Positions 18,766 through 27,454 of a DNA stretch of 64,000 nt are shown here, piece after piece (within the stretch, counting starts at the first letter, position 1; each line of letters opens with the position of its first letter). Source of the DNA: CAVVSQ01 sp963848825 (GTDB taxonomy: Bacteria > Planctomycetota > Planctomycetia > Gemmatales > Gemmataceae); assembly GCA_963848825.1 (NCBI GenBank), contig CAWKFA010000002.1:744001-808000 (forward strand), in the 5' to 3' direction. The position numbers and the translations under genes are program-made. The notes under the pieces were generated by a model. The model had not been told where the DNA came from and ran no database searches. It saw only the letters and a list, made by a program, of their open reading frames with translations.

Positions 18766-19632
18766 TTACCTGTTGGCCGTGGACGCGCTGTCCACCTTCT
18801 TTTTGAGTGCCCCGATCACGTCGGCGGGGGCCTTGTCGAAAAAGCGCAGGCCCGTGAGTTGTTCGATGCTGGCCACCGACACCACGTATTTCGTCCAGGG
18901 CACCGTCCTGTCGGGTTCGCGCGTGTTGGGCATGCGCACGCCGATGACCCGCGACTTGGCGTTCACCCTGGCCGCGGGCCCAGTCCCGGCCCCGTCGAGC
19001 ATGATGAGCACTTTCCAGCACTCGCTGGGGACGACGATGCGCTGCTCAAAGTCGGTATGCTTGAAGGTCCCTTTGGCGCTCGTGCCCCCGGTGCCGTGCG
19101 GGCCGCAGACGATGTAGAGCTCCTTGTTTTCCTTGAAACAGCGGTCACGGCACCAGATTTCCAGGTCGTTCCAGGAGCCGGCATTGAGTTCTTCGGTCTG
19201 CGGGACCATGTTCGTCATGACGAAAGTGGAGCGGGCATGCGCCTCGGTATTGTTGCGGTGGTTGCTCGGGCACATGTGGCCGCGCGTCATGCCGGTCCGG
19301 CTAAAATGGTAGTCGAGCGGCTTGACCGCGTAGAACCGCTTCGGCAGGTCTTCATCGGGAAAGAAGGTGATCGAGCGCTGGGCCCGGCCCATATCGGCCT
19401 TGTGCAGCCGATAGCTGACCCAGTTCGGCGTGCCAAGCTTGCTGTTGTAAGACAGGGCGAACTCTTCCTTGACCATCAAATAATTGCTCGGGTCGGGCGC
19501 GGCCGGGTCATGGACTGCCCCCGACGGGTTGCCGAGCGCCAGATGCACGTCGCCAGACCTGACGGCCTCGCCCTGGCCCAATGCCGGCACCGCCAACGCG
19601 AGTAGCAGGAAGACCGGCACTAGCCTGCGCAT
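18766..19632 (-). CDS. Secreted DNA/RNA non-specific endonuclease, NucA family
   Basis: ATG 19632 gives a signal peptide (RRLVPVFLLLALAVPALGQ). The catalytic motif is TRGHMCPSNHR (residues 116-126), with His119 as the general base. The Mg-binding region is NMVPQTEELNAGSWNDLE, with Asn150 and Glu158 in the expected places. ELYIVCGPHGTGG and VPSECWKVLIML are the usual family core strands. The 288-residue length is typical. The enzyme should cut single- and double-stranded DNA and RNA outside the cytoplasm, for nutrition or defence against foreign nucleic acid. The inhibitor gene follows within 15 bp, so the two are very likely one transcript, nuclease first. Confidence 0.9.
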   Translation of the reverse strand: MRRLVPVFLLLALAVPALGQGEAVRSGDVHLALGNPSGAVHDPAAPDPSNYLMVKEEFALSYNSKLGTPNWVSYRLHKADMGRAQRSITFFPDEDLPKRFYAVKPLDYHFSRTGMTRGHMCPSNHRNNTEAHARSTFVMTNMVPQTEELNAGSWNDLEIWCRDRCFKENKELYIVCGPHGTGGTSAKGTFKHTDFEQRIVVPSECWKVLIMLDGAGTGPAARVNAKSRVIGVRMPNTREPDRTVPWTKYVVSVASIEQLTGLRFFDKAPADVIGALKKKVDSASTANR

Positions 19633-19899
19633 GAGGAAATCTCCAGTGATCCGTCCAAGTTGGTTGCCCCAAGTGGCGGCACTTGACGTGCCGTCGATTC
19701 TTGGTGACGAAAACAGCGCCGCATTCCTGCCATGATACCCAAGGCATCGGGGGAAGGCAAAGAGGCGCATGGTGCAGGCGATTTGTCGGGACAAGATTCG
19801 ACACGGTTCTCGCTTGGTTATGAGCAAAGCTTTCCGGAGTTTTGGCTACAATACATAGACCACAAGATCGAATTGGTTCTTTCATTCAAGGCATTGGCA

Positions 19900-20259
19900 A
19901 TGAGTCAAACACTAACACTACCGGACGAATTGTACGCCAGGCTTGCTCAAGTCGCTGCCGAACGAGGGCTGACTATCGAATCGCTTCTGAAGTTCATTTC
20001 TGACCTCGTGGCTTCACCTAACCGGCCGAGCGCGCAGGACCGAGAACGCCACGAGCTCCTTGAAGGGCTCCTCGCAAAGTACGGAACTGGAGAATTACAA
20101 GAAAAGGACCGCCTCCAGTTGGCTCGTCTTATTGACATGGATTACCAGGATGCGAATGCCCGCGCGGATCGGGTCATCACCGCGAAAGGTAAACGTTCGG
20201 GTTCTTCTCAGGCCACAAAGTCTCGACAAGATAAGGCCGTGAAAGGCCCGCGGAAATAA
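19900..20259 (+). CDS. Small ribbon-helix-helix-like protein upstream of HNH nuclease
   Basis: ATG 19900 starts MSQTLTLPDELYARLAQVAAERGLT, the strand-helix-helix pattern of CopG/Arc-like DNA-binding proteins and antitoxins. A charged middle section and a basic C-terminal tail (SRQDKAVKGPRK) follow. The total is 119 residues. The stop codon (20257-20259) directly touches the ATG of the HNH gene, which indicates translational coupling. By position it could be the antitoxin or regulator of that gene. No recognised family beyond the fold-like pattern; an upstream in-frame Met at 19732 was rejected because the added residues lack any such pattern. Confidence 0.65.
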   Translation: MSQTLTLPDELYARLAQVAAERGLTIESLLKFISDLVASPNRPSAQDRERHELLEGLLAKYGTGELQEKDRLQLARLIDMDYQDANARADRVITAKGKRSGSSQATKSRQDKAVKGPRK

Positions 20260-20688
20260 ATGGCCGAATTCCGTAAATCCGATCTGCGCCAATATTATAA
20301 AAAAGTGGCCAGACGTGCGGGCTACCGTTGCGAGTACTGTCATGCGCCGGAAAGCTTTTTCCCGCATCGTTTGTGTTTGGATCATGTGGTGCCAGAAAGC
20401 CGTGGCGGACCGACATCGCACGCCAACCTGGCCCTGTGTTGTTATGGTTGTCAGTTTCAGAAATTAGCTTTCCAGTTCGCCTTGGAGCCTACAACTGGCC
20501 GCAAAACGTTACTTTTCCATCCTCGTCGCCAGCGCTGGTACCGGCATTTCCGCTGGTCGGCTGATTGCCTTCATCTCAACGGAATAACTCGTGTTGGACG
20601 CGCCACTATTGAACGCTTGGCCTTGAATAATCCACGCCAAGTCGAGGCTAGGTCGCGCTGGCGACTCCATCCGGATCTTTTTCCTTGA
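20260..20688 (+). CDS. HNH endonuclease family protein
   Basis: The 142-residue protein has the HNH zinc-finger nuclease layout. Cys24 and Cys27 (CEYC) begin the zinc site, LDHVVPESRGG (residues 40-50) holds the catalytic Asp-His pair, HANLALCCYGC (54-64) holds the Asn and the second Cys pair. The C-terminal half, with the HPRRQRWYRHFRWSADC stretch, is rich in Arg and Trp and may contact DNA. It is stand-alone, with no restriction or homing partner. Its ATG follows the previous stop without any gap. Such short planctomycete HNH genes behind a small helix protein resemble toxin-antitoxin or mobile-nuclease modules, but function is not shown. Confidence 0.82.
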   Translation: MAEFRKSDLRQYYKKVARRAGYRCEYCHAPESFFPHRLCLDHVVPESRGGPTSHANLALCCYGCQFQKLAFQFALEPTTGRKTLLFHPRRQRWYRHFRWSADCLHLNGITRVGRATIERLALNNPRQVEARSRWRLHPDLFP

Positions 20689-20779
20689 GTTTCCGAAGCT
20701 TATTGAATTGGGCATGTAGTTGGAGCGCGACCTAACAGGCCCACCCCTTGGGTAGACGGCGGTCCGCCCTCCGCTTCAA

Positions 20780-21448
20780 CTACTCCGCGTCGCGGCTAAC
20801 CACTTCGCGTAGGTCTTGCATGGCGGCGGTTGGTCCGCGGGGGTTGCGAAAGATGCCGGTGCCTACGACCAGGACGTTGGCGCCGGCGTCTACCACGGTG
20901 CGTGCCGTGTGGTGTTCGATGCCGCCGTCGACTTCAAGATCGCATTTGGGTTGCAGACGTTCGATCATTTGCCGCAGGCGCTGAATGCGGCCTGGACTTT
21001 CCGGGAGAAAGGCCTGGCCGCCGAAGCCGGGTACGACGGTCATGCACAGGGCCAAATCGAGTAGCGGCAGGTAGGGCTCGAGCGCTTCGATGGGGGTCGC
21101 GGGATTGATGGCCAGGCCAGCTTTCTTGCCCTGGCCACGAATCGCCTGCAAGATGGATCGGGGGTCCGCGAGCACTTCCTGATGGACGATGAGAATATCG
21201 GCGCCGGCCTGGATGAAAGAAGCCAGATAGCGGTCTGGCGCGTCGACCATCAAGTGAATTTCCAGCGGCAATTTGGTGCGCGGGCGCAGCCCCTGGACCA
21301 CCACCGGGCCCATGCTCAGGTTGGGCACGAAGTGACCATCCATGACGTCGATATGCAGGCGCTGCGCCCCGGCGCGTTCGACCTCCGCGACCTGCTCACC
21401 CAGGCGGCTGAAATCGGCGGCCAAAATCGATGGAGCGATGGTGATCAT
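20780..21448 (-). CDS. rpe: Ribulose-phosphate 3-epimerase
   Basis: Rpe interconverts ribulose 5-phosphate and xylulose 5-phosphate in the pentose phosphate pathway. The 222-residue TIM-barrel protein begins MITIAPSILAADFSRL. It has the metal-site motifs LHIDVMDGHFVPN and EIHLMVD, the phosphate loop VVPGFGGQAF (usually VNPGFGGQ, so Asn is replaced by Val), and CDLEVDGGI near the C-terminus with VGTGIF. The catalytic Asp residues in DVMDG and EVDGG are kept. It is a monocistronic cytoplasmic gene that converges with the HNH gene. Confidence 0.94.
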   Translation of the reverse strand: MITIAPSILAADFSRLGEQVAEVERAGAQRLHIDVMDGHFVPNLSMGPVVVQGLRPRTKLPLEIHLMVDAPDRYLASFIQAGADILIVHQEVLADPRSILQAIRGQGKKAGLAINPATPIEALEPYLPLLDLALCMTVVPGFGGQAFLPESPGRIQRLRQMIERLQPKCDLEVDGGIEHHTARTVVDAGANVLVVGTGIFRNPRGPTAAMQDLREVVSRDAE

Positions 21449-21494
21449 ATTTTTAACCGAAATGTTATACCCTCGGAGATTATGGGCCTTACAC

Positions 21495-22145
21495 CTAATC
21501 CCCGCACTTGATCTTCCCCTCACGTGCCAGCCTGCCAATCCGAGGATCGCGCGTCTCGTAGTCACCGGTATTCCCATAACGGCCGGTCGATTCCAGTAGA
21601 TGTTCTGGGATCGCGAACAAAAATGGGTACTCCTTAAAAAGTACGCCATATACTGGTTCCTGATCTTCGTTAACGCCAATTCCGTCGCTGATAATACCCT
21701 CTCTGTTAGCGAGCTTCTCCTTGATGCGGGGCGGGTCCGCCAAAACACGAACGATTTCGTTAGATTTGAATTTGATTTCCATTGGTTGAGTGGAGAGTTC
21801 CACATTCATCCAGCGGATGGCCTGCGAACAAGACGTAGAATCCGGTTCATGCTCGTCCCAAACGGCCCATGGATATTCCTCGCCGCCAGCATGATGCCAT
21901 CCGTGCCCCAATGAGGAAATGATGCCGTTAAATGCTGAGACTGCCTGAGTGGCGATGAGGGGTTGGACGAGTAGAAGAACCTCATACCACGCGGGGACTT
22001 TCCAATAGGGTTTAACGTCATCCAGGCGAAGGATGTTTGCAAAACCAGCAATTCGCTCCGCCACAAATTGTGCCAATGCACATGCTTTGGTCTCATCAGG
22101 GACATCCACGAAGAGTCGGATTGCAATTTCCCTCCTTGTCTTCAA
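21495..22145 (-). CDS. Hypothetical protein, lower GC than its surroundings
   Basis: The 216-residue product has no signal peptide or membrane segment and no motif I recognise. It contains aromatic-rich stretches (VKPYWKVPAWYEVLLL, GHGWHHAGGEEYPWAVWDE) and ends GRLAREGKIKCGD. Base composition is visibly more AT-rich than the flanking rpe and methyltransferase genes, which suggests recent acquisition. Size, single-domain look and lower GC would suit an immunity-type or orphan protein, but this is only a guess. The reading frame is intact, which supports a real gene in a region where spurious frames are common. Confidence 0.5.
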   Translation of the reverse strand: MKTRREIAIRLFVDVPDETKACALAQFVAERIAGFANILRLDDVKPYWKVPAWYEVLLLVQPLIATQAVSAFNGIISSLGHGWHHAGGEEYPWAVWDEHEPDSTSCSQAIRWMNVELSTQPMEIKFKSNEIVRVLADPPRIKEKLANREGIISDGIGVNEDQEPVYGVLFKEYPFLFAIPEHLLESTGRYGNTGDYETRDPRIGRLAREGKIKCGD

Positions 22146-22313
22146 TTGGGGGTCTCCTTTGAACTTGCTTTATGGAATGAGGGGTTTGCCCGTGGGTCCG
22201 CTAAGTACAATATTCAGTTTTTAATACTTGGGCCCCGCACTTCCGATATCCAAAAGAAAGAGGCCAGCTCCTTGCACTGCAAGGCGGCCGACCCCTTTTA
22301 ATTTAGCAATTTT

Positions 22314-23124
22314 CTACTTCTTGGTGTCGCCGACGATCCACAGGTGGACCTGGTATTCGTCCCCATCCTCGCCGGTAAATGCTTCGGTGCGGGTCGGTTT
22401 CCAGTCGCCCATCAGGAAGCGATGCGAGACAATGCGGCTGCCGGGCTTGAGGGTCTTTTGCAGGATCGGGCGCAGGCGAATGTTGACGTCGTCGCCCATA
22501 TAGAGCATGACCACGTCGGCATCGGACAGGTCCTTGATGTCCAGGACGTCGCCGACGCGGAAGGTCACCTTGTCTTCCACGTTGTGCAACTTGCCGTTGG
22601 CGTTGGATTCCTTGATGCGCTGCGGGTCGAGGTCAACGCCAACGCCTTTCTTGGCATTGAACTTCTCGACGGCCTGAATGACGATGCGCCCATCGCCACA
22701 GCCGAGGTCGAAGACCGTGTCGTTTTTGGTGACCTTGCCGAGCTGGCACATTTTGGCGACCACGTCGTCCGGCGTCGGCACGTAGCGTATGTTGATCTTT
22801 TCGACGTCGTAGGCCTTGGTCAGGTCGACGACCACGGGATTGCCTTTGGAGTCGACTGGCACTTTGCGCGTGCCGCGTGAATTTGGTGTAGTTGTTGGGC
22901 TCCCAGGTGGCGGTGACGGTGTGGTAATCCTTACCCTTGGGCGCCTGTTTGACGGTGATCGTGCGTTCCTTACCTTCACCCTCCGTCACCTTCTTGTTCA
23001 CCGTTATGACGGCATCCGCGTCGGGGACCAGCACCTTTAAAACCAGCCCTTTTGTTTCCTGGCCGCGCGAGGGAAGCGCGACGATCAGCCCCAAAAACAA
23101 GGATATTGCCAAGGCCCGACGCAT
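22314..23124 (-). CDS. Secreted TIGR03000-type domain fused to SAM methyltransferase domain, one frameshift
   Basis: ATG 23124 gives a signal peptide (RRALAISLFLGLIVALPSRGQ). The following 75 residues (VPDADAVITVNKK ... YHTVTATWEPNNYTKF) match the planctomycete TIGR03000 pattern. The frame changes near 22885 and continues RKVPVDSKGNPVVVDL into a class I methyltransferase. There NDTVFDLGCGDGRIVI is the SAM site, KGVGVDLDPQRI is motif post I, and LKPGSRIVSHRFLMGDW follows. The C-terminus is GDEYQVHLWIVGDTKK. A methyltransferase with a signal peptide is odd because SAM is cytoplasmic. The joined domains fit a known planctomycete arrangement in outline, but the substrate is unknown. The break is probably a single-base error. 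Confidence 0.7.
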
Positions 23125-23227
23125 AAAACCTCCGAAGTGAGTGGTCTGTGGGAAGTGCCCAGTGCTCTTGCTGGATAACATAGGTTTCCCCGCGCCGAGT
23201 TCAATCAAGCAGGGACGGACTGGACCA

Positions 23228-25885
23228 TTAAAAATTGATGAGGAGGGGGATATCACGAGCGCCGAGGCGCCATGCTCCGCGATCTTGGCGTTATCCGCCG
23301 CATCCGGGTCGATGAGCCAGAGCGCGTCGATGGCGGCTTCGCGCACCTGCGGAGACTGTTCATCCTCGACGAGACTGAGCAGGCCCGGCACCGCGGCCGC
23401 GGCTTGCTCCTCGTACTGGCCCAGCGCCAGCGCCGCCTGCCGCCGCACTTCGTTATGAGGAACGGCCAGCGCCCGGACGAGGGCGCCAATGGCGGGGCGA
23501 GCATTGATGCCGATGCGGCCCAGCACCTCGGCCGCCAGGGCACGATGGTCGAAGTCGGGATCACGTGTGAGGATCTCGATCAAAGTTGGCACCGCCGCCT
23601 CGGCCGGCGGCCCCACCTGCCCGATGGCCGTGATAAACAGCGGGCGCGAAGCCTTGTCCTTAAGGCCATCCTGCAAGAATGCCAGGGCCGAGGCGGCTTT
23701 GTCGATGCGCCAGAGGGCGAGCGCCGCCGCCACGCCTTCGGCACCCTTGTCCTGGCGCATGAGCGGTTCGAGCACCTTGACGGCATCCCTGGCTTCCAGA
23801 CGGCCCAGGGTTCGAATAATTTGCTGGCGCAGGGCAGGCGCCTGGGGTGCACTTAACCAGGAAATGAGCAGCGGGGCTGTTTCCTGAGCCGGCGGACCGA
23901 TCGCGCCAAGCGTGGCGATGCAGTTGTCGCGAAGGTCGGGCCCAGCGGCAGGGACCGCCCTGTCGTTGGTCGCTCGGGCATATTCGTGAAGGCGGGCAAC
24001 CGTTAGCCTGGCTTCCTTGCCGAGTTTGGCCAGCGCCACGAGTGCGGCGCCTTGCACCTGGGGCGAGGGGTCCTTTAGCAGCGGGACAAGCAGCGTCGCC
24101 AACTCCTGGCTGCCATAGCCGGCGCCGCCCAAAACCTCGGCGGCGGTCGCCTGGACCATTTTGTCCTTGTCCTCCAGCGCTTGTTTGAGCGCGGGCAAGG
24201 CCGTTTCCTTGGTGACGCCGATCTTACCAAGCGCCAGCGCGGCCTGACGGCGCATTTGCCAGTCGGGATTTTTCAGCAAAATTGGCACGATGACAACGTC
24301 GGCGTCCCTGGCGAACCGGCCGTGGCCGGCCACCAGCAGCAGTGCCGTCAGCGAAGCTTCGCCAGGTTTGAGCGCCACCAGCTTGAGGTCATCAATGAGG
24401 ATCGGCAACGCTTCGCGGGGGTGGTAGTCCATCTTCGCGAGTGCCTGCACCACCGTCATACGCAGAACGGGGTCGGTCGCCATGACATCCTTGAGCAGCG
24501 CCAATAGCAGCGGCGCGCTGGCCTTGGCTTCGCCGCCCATTTTCAGGAAAAGTTGAGCAGCCTCAAGCCGAAGCGATTCGTCTTTACCGCGCAGTTGGCG
24601 TTCGAGATAAGGCTGGGCCGTCTTGCCAAAGCGCACGATACCGCCCCGCGCCGCCTGGCGAACCGTTTCGTCCTCGTCGTGCAAAGCCTCGCACAAGGCG
24701 GGCAGAACGTCCCTGGCTTCGCCCAGCTCCGGAGCCGAACAGGTCGGCAACCGCCCGGCGCAGAGCCGGATTGTCATCGTTTTCCAGGGTATCGAGCAGT
24801 GCCGGGGTAGCATTTTTGTGGAAGGTGGCCAAGAAATACTGAGCATCGCTCCGCGTCGCCGCGCGATCGTCTCCGAGAAGCTGGATAAGCTCGGGAATGG
24901 CGGTGGGCCCGATGTCGTTGATGGAGGCGGCGCGGCCGAAGGTTGTGAGTAATGCAGGCACGGCGGGTTGGGCGGCCGACCCCATGTTCTTGAGCGCTTC
25001 TCTGCAAGAGTCTCGTAAGGCGGCATTGTCGGTCTCTTGCAGCCCGTCGATCAACGTGGGCACGGCGAGCCGTGCGGCCGGGCCGAGCTTGCCGAGAGTC
25101 GCGGCTGCGCGGGCACGCAAGGGCGATTGGCGGTTTTGCACCATGGCAATGAGCGTAGGCACCGCGGCCAAAGCCTCTTTATCCATGCGTCCCAGGGCGC
25201 CGAAAGCCTCGTCGGCGACGCGCGCATCGGGATGTTGCAAACAGGTCGTCAAGAGGGGCACAGCGGCGCGGGCCGGCGGACCGATTCTGCCAATGACTTT
25301 GGCCGCCCGTGCCAGCCAGGCTGGGTCCCTGGCTTCACCTTTCCCTTTTAGAATAACGATCAAATCGGGAGTCGCTGCCGCGGCTTGCGGGCCAATCTTT
25401 TCCAGGGCGGTCATGGCGGCCTGGCGCACATCCTCGTTGGGATCTTCCAGCAAGGCAGCCAGGGGTTCGACGGCCGACTGGGCCTTGCCTCCCATGTCGC
25501 CGAGCAAGCCGATGACTACTGTGCGATCCTCCGTAGCGGGCCTGCCGAGTGTTTTGACGAGGCCAGGCACGGCAGGTTCACCAAGCTGAATAAGCAGTGC
25601 GCGGGCCTGTTCCTGACCGGGCGAGTTTTTCCGCAGCGAAAGCTCCAGCACCACGGGAAGAGCGGCCTTGCCCGCCTTCTTCAGGTGCTCGAAGGCAGGT
25701 TTTTCCGGCGGGCCGTCGGCGTTTAGCTCTTGTCCCCACGTCGTCGCCGGCGTGCCTTCGAAGAATGGTTCGCCGTGAAAGAAACCGACCAGACGCGCGC
25801 GATTGCCCGGCAGGAGCAGCACGATGACGACGGCTGCCGCCAGCGGCAGCAGGACGTAGCGAACTAACCATTTTTTACGGCTCAT
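23228..25885 (-). CDS. Membrane-anchored HEAT-repeat protein, one frameshift and unclear 3' end
   Basis: ATG 25885 starts MSRKKWLVRYVLLP, followed by one membrane anchor (about residues 8-26). The rest is about 20 HEAT repeats of 35-40 residues, each of the form AVPTLIxxL...xxxRxxAAxALGxIGP. The frame changes near 24735 and repeats carry on. Toward the end the frame (LWLIDPDAADNAKIAEH) stays open into the next gene, which has its own signal peptide. A one-base shift near 23250 would give a stop at 23228-23230, which I take as the true end. HEAT solenoids bind proteins and have no catalysis of their own. Location is likely periplasmic, anchored in the inner membrane. Confidence 0.7.
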
Positions 25886-26045
25886 GAGAGGGCGTCCTGG
25901 GGTTTGGCAATCATTGGCGGGGACGCGCAGTACTCGCGGCGTGCGCAGGGAAATTGTAGAGCCCAAAGGGCCTGGAGGAAGACCTCGATTGCGCTTCTGG
26001 TAACAATTGCTTCAAGCGAGCAATTTCGAGCCAGGGCCAATACGT

Positions 26046-27437
26046 TTAGATGTCTTGCAGGACGCCTGTTGAGTCGCCGAAGCGCTCCAGGTTGCGCACG
26101 CCCAGCGTGTGGGCCATGCCGAGGTAAAGGTTGGTCACCGGTTTACTATTGTGGCGGACATAACGGCCAGGTTTGAGGGCGCCGCCGCCGGAACCCGCGA
26201 GCAGGAAGGGCAGGTTGGAATGGGTATGGCGGTTGCCGTCGGCATTACCGCTGCCGTAGACGATCATGGAGTTGTGAAGGAGGGTGTTGCCATCGACATC
26301 GCGCACCTGGTTTAGCTTTTCGAGGAACTTGGCGAATTGCTGCGTGTACCAGAGGTCGATATCGGCCACCTTGGCGATGCGGTCGGCACTGTTGCGGTGA
26401 TGCGTGAGATCGTGGTGCCCCTCGGAGATGCCGATCTGATCGAAGGAGCGGTTGCTGCCGTCGTGAGCCAGTAGGAGGGAAGCGACGCGGGTGGAGTCGT
26501 TTTGGAAGGCCAGGACCAGGATATCGAAGAGAATCTGGATATGCTCGGCATAGTCGGATGGGACGCCGAGCGGGGTTTCCATGGCGGGGTCCTGACCGCG
26601 TCCAAGCCGCTCGGCACGCTGGATGCGGGCCTCGATTTCGCGGACTCCGGTCAAATATTGTTCGAGCTTGCGCTGATCTTGAGGTGCGAGCCGGCGCTGC
26701 ATGGCCCGCGCGTTGTCGAGCACGAAATCGAGGACGGATCTTTCTTCTTGCTGGCGAAGGGCGAGGTTGGCCCGCCGCTCGCCAGGAGCGCCTTGACCGA
26801 AGAGGCGTTCAAAAACGCGGCGAGGGTTGATCTCGGCCGCCATCGGCGTCGTGGCAGAACTCCAGGAAATGTTGTACTGGTAGGCGCAGGCGTAGCCCGA
26901 ATCGCAGTTGCCGGAGCGTGGCGTGCCCTCACAGGACAGCTCCAGCGACGGAAAGCGGGTCAAATGTCCCAGCTCGCGAGCCAGCACCTGATCAAACGAA
27001 ACCCCCGCACGCAGGTCGCTGGCACTCTTCTTGAGGCGAACGCCGGTCAGGAAGGTGCCGTTGCCGCGGGCATGGTCGCCGCCGCCGTCCGGCCCAGGGT
27101 CCGCCGTCTTGTGGTCGAGCTGACCGAGGACCTGTAGCTGGTTTTTATGAGCTTCCAAAGGCTTGAGGGTGCGGCTCCACTCGAAATCGGTGCCAGGCCG
27201 ATCAGGCCACCAGTTGGCGGGAATGGCGCCGTTGGGGAAGTAGACAAAGGCAGTGCGAACCGGCGCGCCCGTCGCGGATTGCGCCAGGCCAGCGGCCGCC
27301 GGAGCGTCCGCCCACAACCGGTCGATGCGGAATGACTCAAAGAGTGGCAGCGCGACGCAAGCACCGACCCCGCGCAAAAAGGACCGCCTGCTCAATGCCA
27401 CTTTGCGAGCAGCCGCGCGGGAAAGTTCTGTTGCCAT
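26046..27437 (-). CDS. DUF1552 family protein with Tat-like signal
   Basis: The 463-residue protein starts with SRRSFLRGVGACVALPLF, a twin-arginine-type export signal. Family landmarks are AFVYFPNGAIPANWWP, a GDHARGNGTFLTG segment, FPSLELSCEGTPRSGNCDSGYACAYQ, and SSLLLAHDGSNRSF-type and SGNADGNRHTHSNLPFLLAGSGGG motifs that resemble the DUF1501/sulfatase-like metal sites. The family is abundant in planctomycetes and is nearly always encoded right after a DUF1592-type cytochrome protein, as here (17 bp). The function is unproven; degradation or modification of complex sulfated polysaccharides is a common proposal. Confidence 0.88.
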   Translation of the reverse strand: MATELSRAAARKVALSRRSFLRGVGACVALPLFESFRIDRLWADAPAAAGLAQSATGAPVRTAFVYFPNGAIPANWWPDRPGTDFEWSRTLKPLEAHKNQLQVLGQLDHKTADPGPDGGGDHARGNGTFLTGVRLKKSASDLRAGVSFDQVLARELGHLTRFPSLELSCEGTPRSGNCDSGYACAYQYNISWSSATTPMAAEINPRRVFERLFGQGAPGERRANLALRQQEERSVLDFVLDNARAMQRRLAPQDQRKLEQYLTGVREIEARIQRAERLGRGQDPAMETPLGVPSDYAEHIQILFDILVLAFQNDSTRVASLLLAHDGSNRSFDQIGISEGHHDLTHHRNSADRIAKVADIDLWYTQQFAKFLEKLNQVRDVDGNTLLHNSMIVYGSGNADGNRHTHSNLPFLLAGSGGGALKPGRYVRHNSKPVTNLYLGMAHTLGVRNLERFGDSTGVLQDI

Positions 27438-27454
27438 CTATGACTCCGGAAGGG

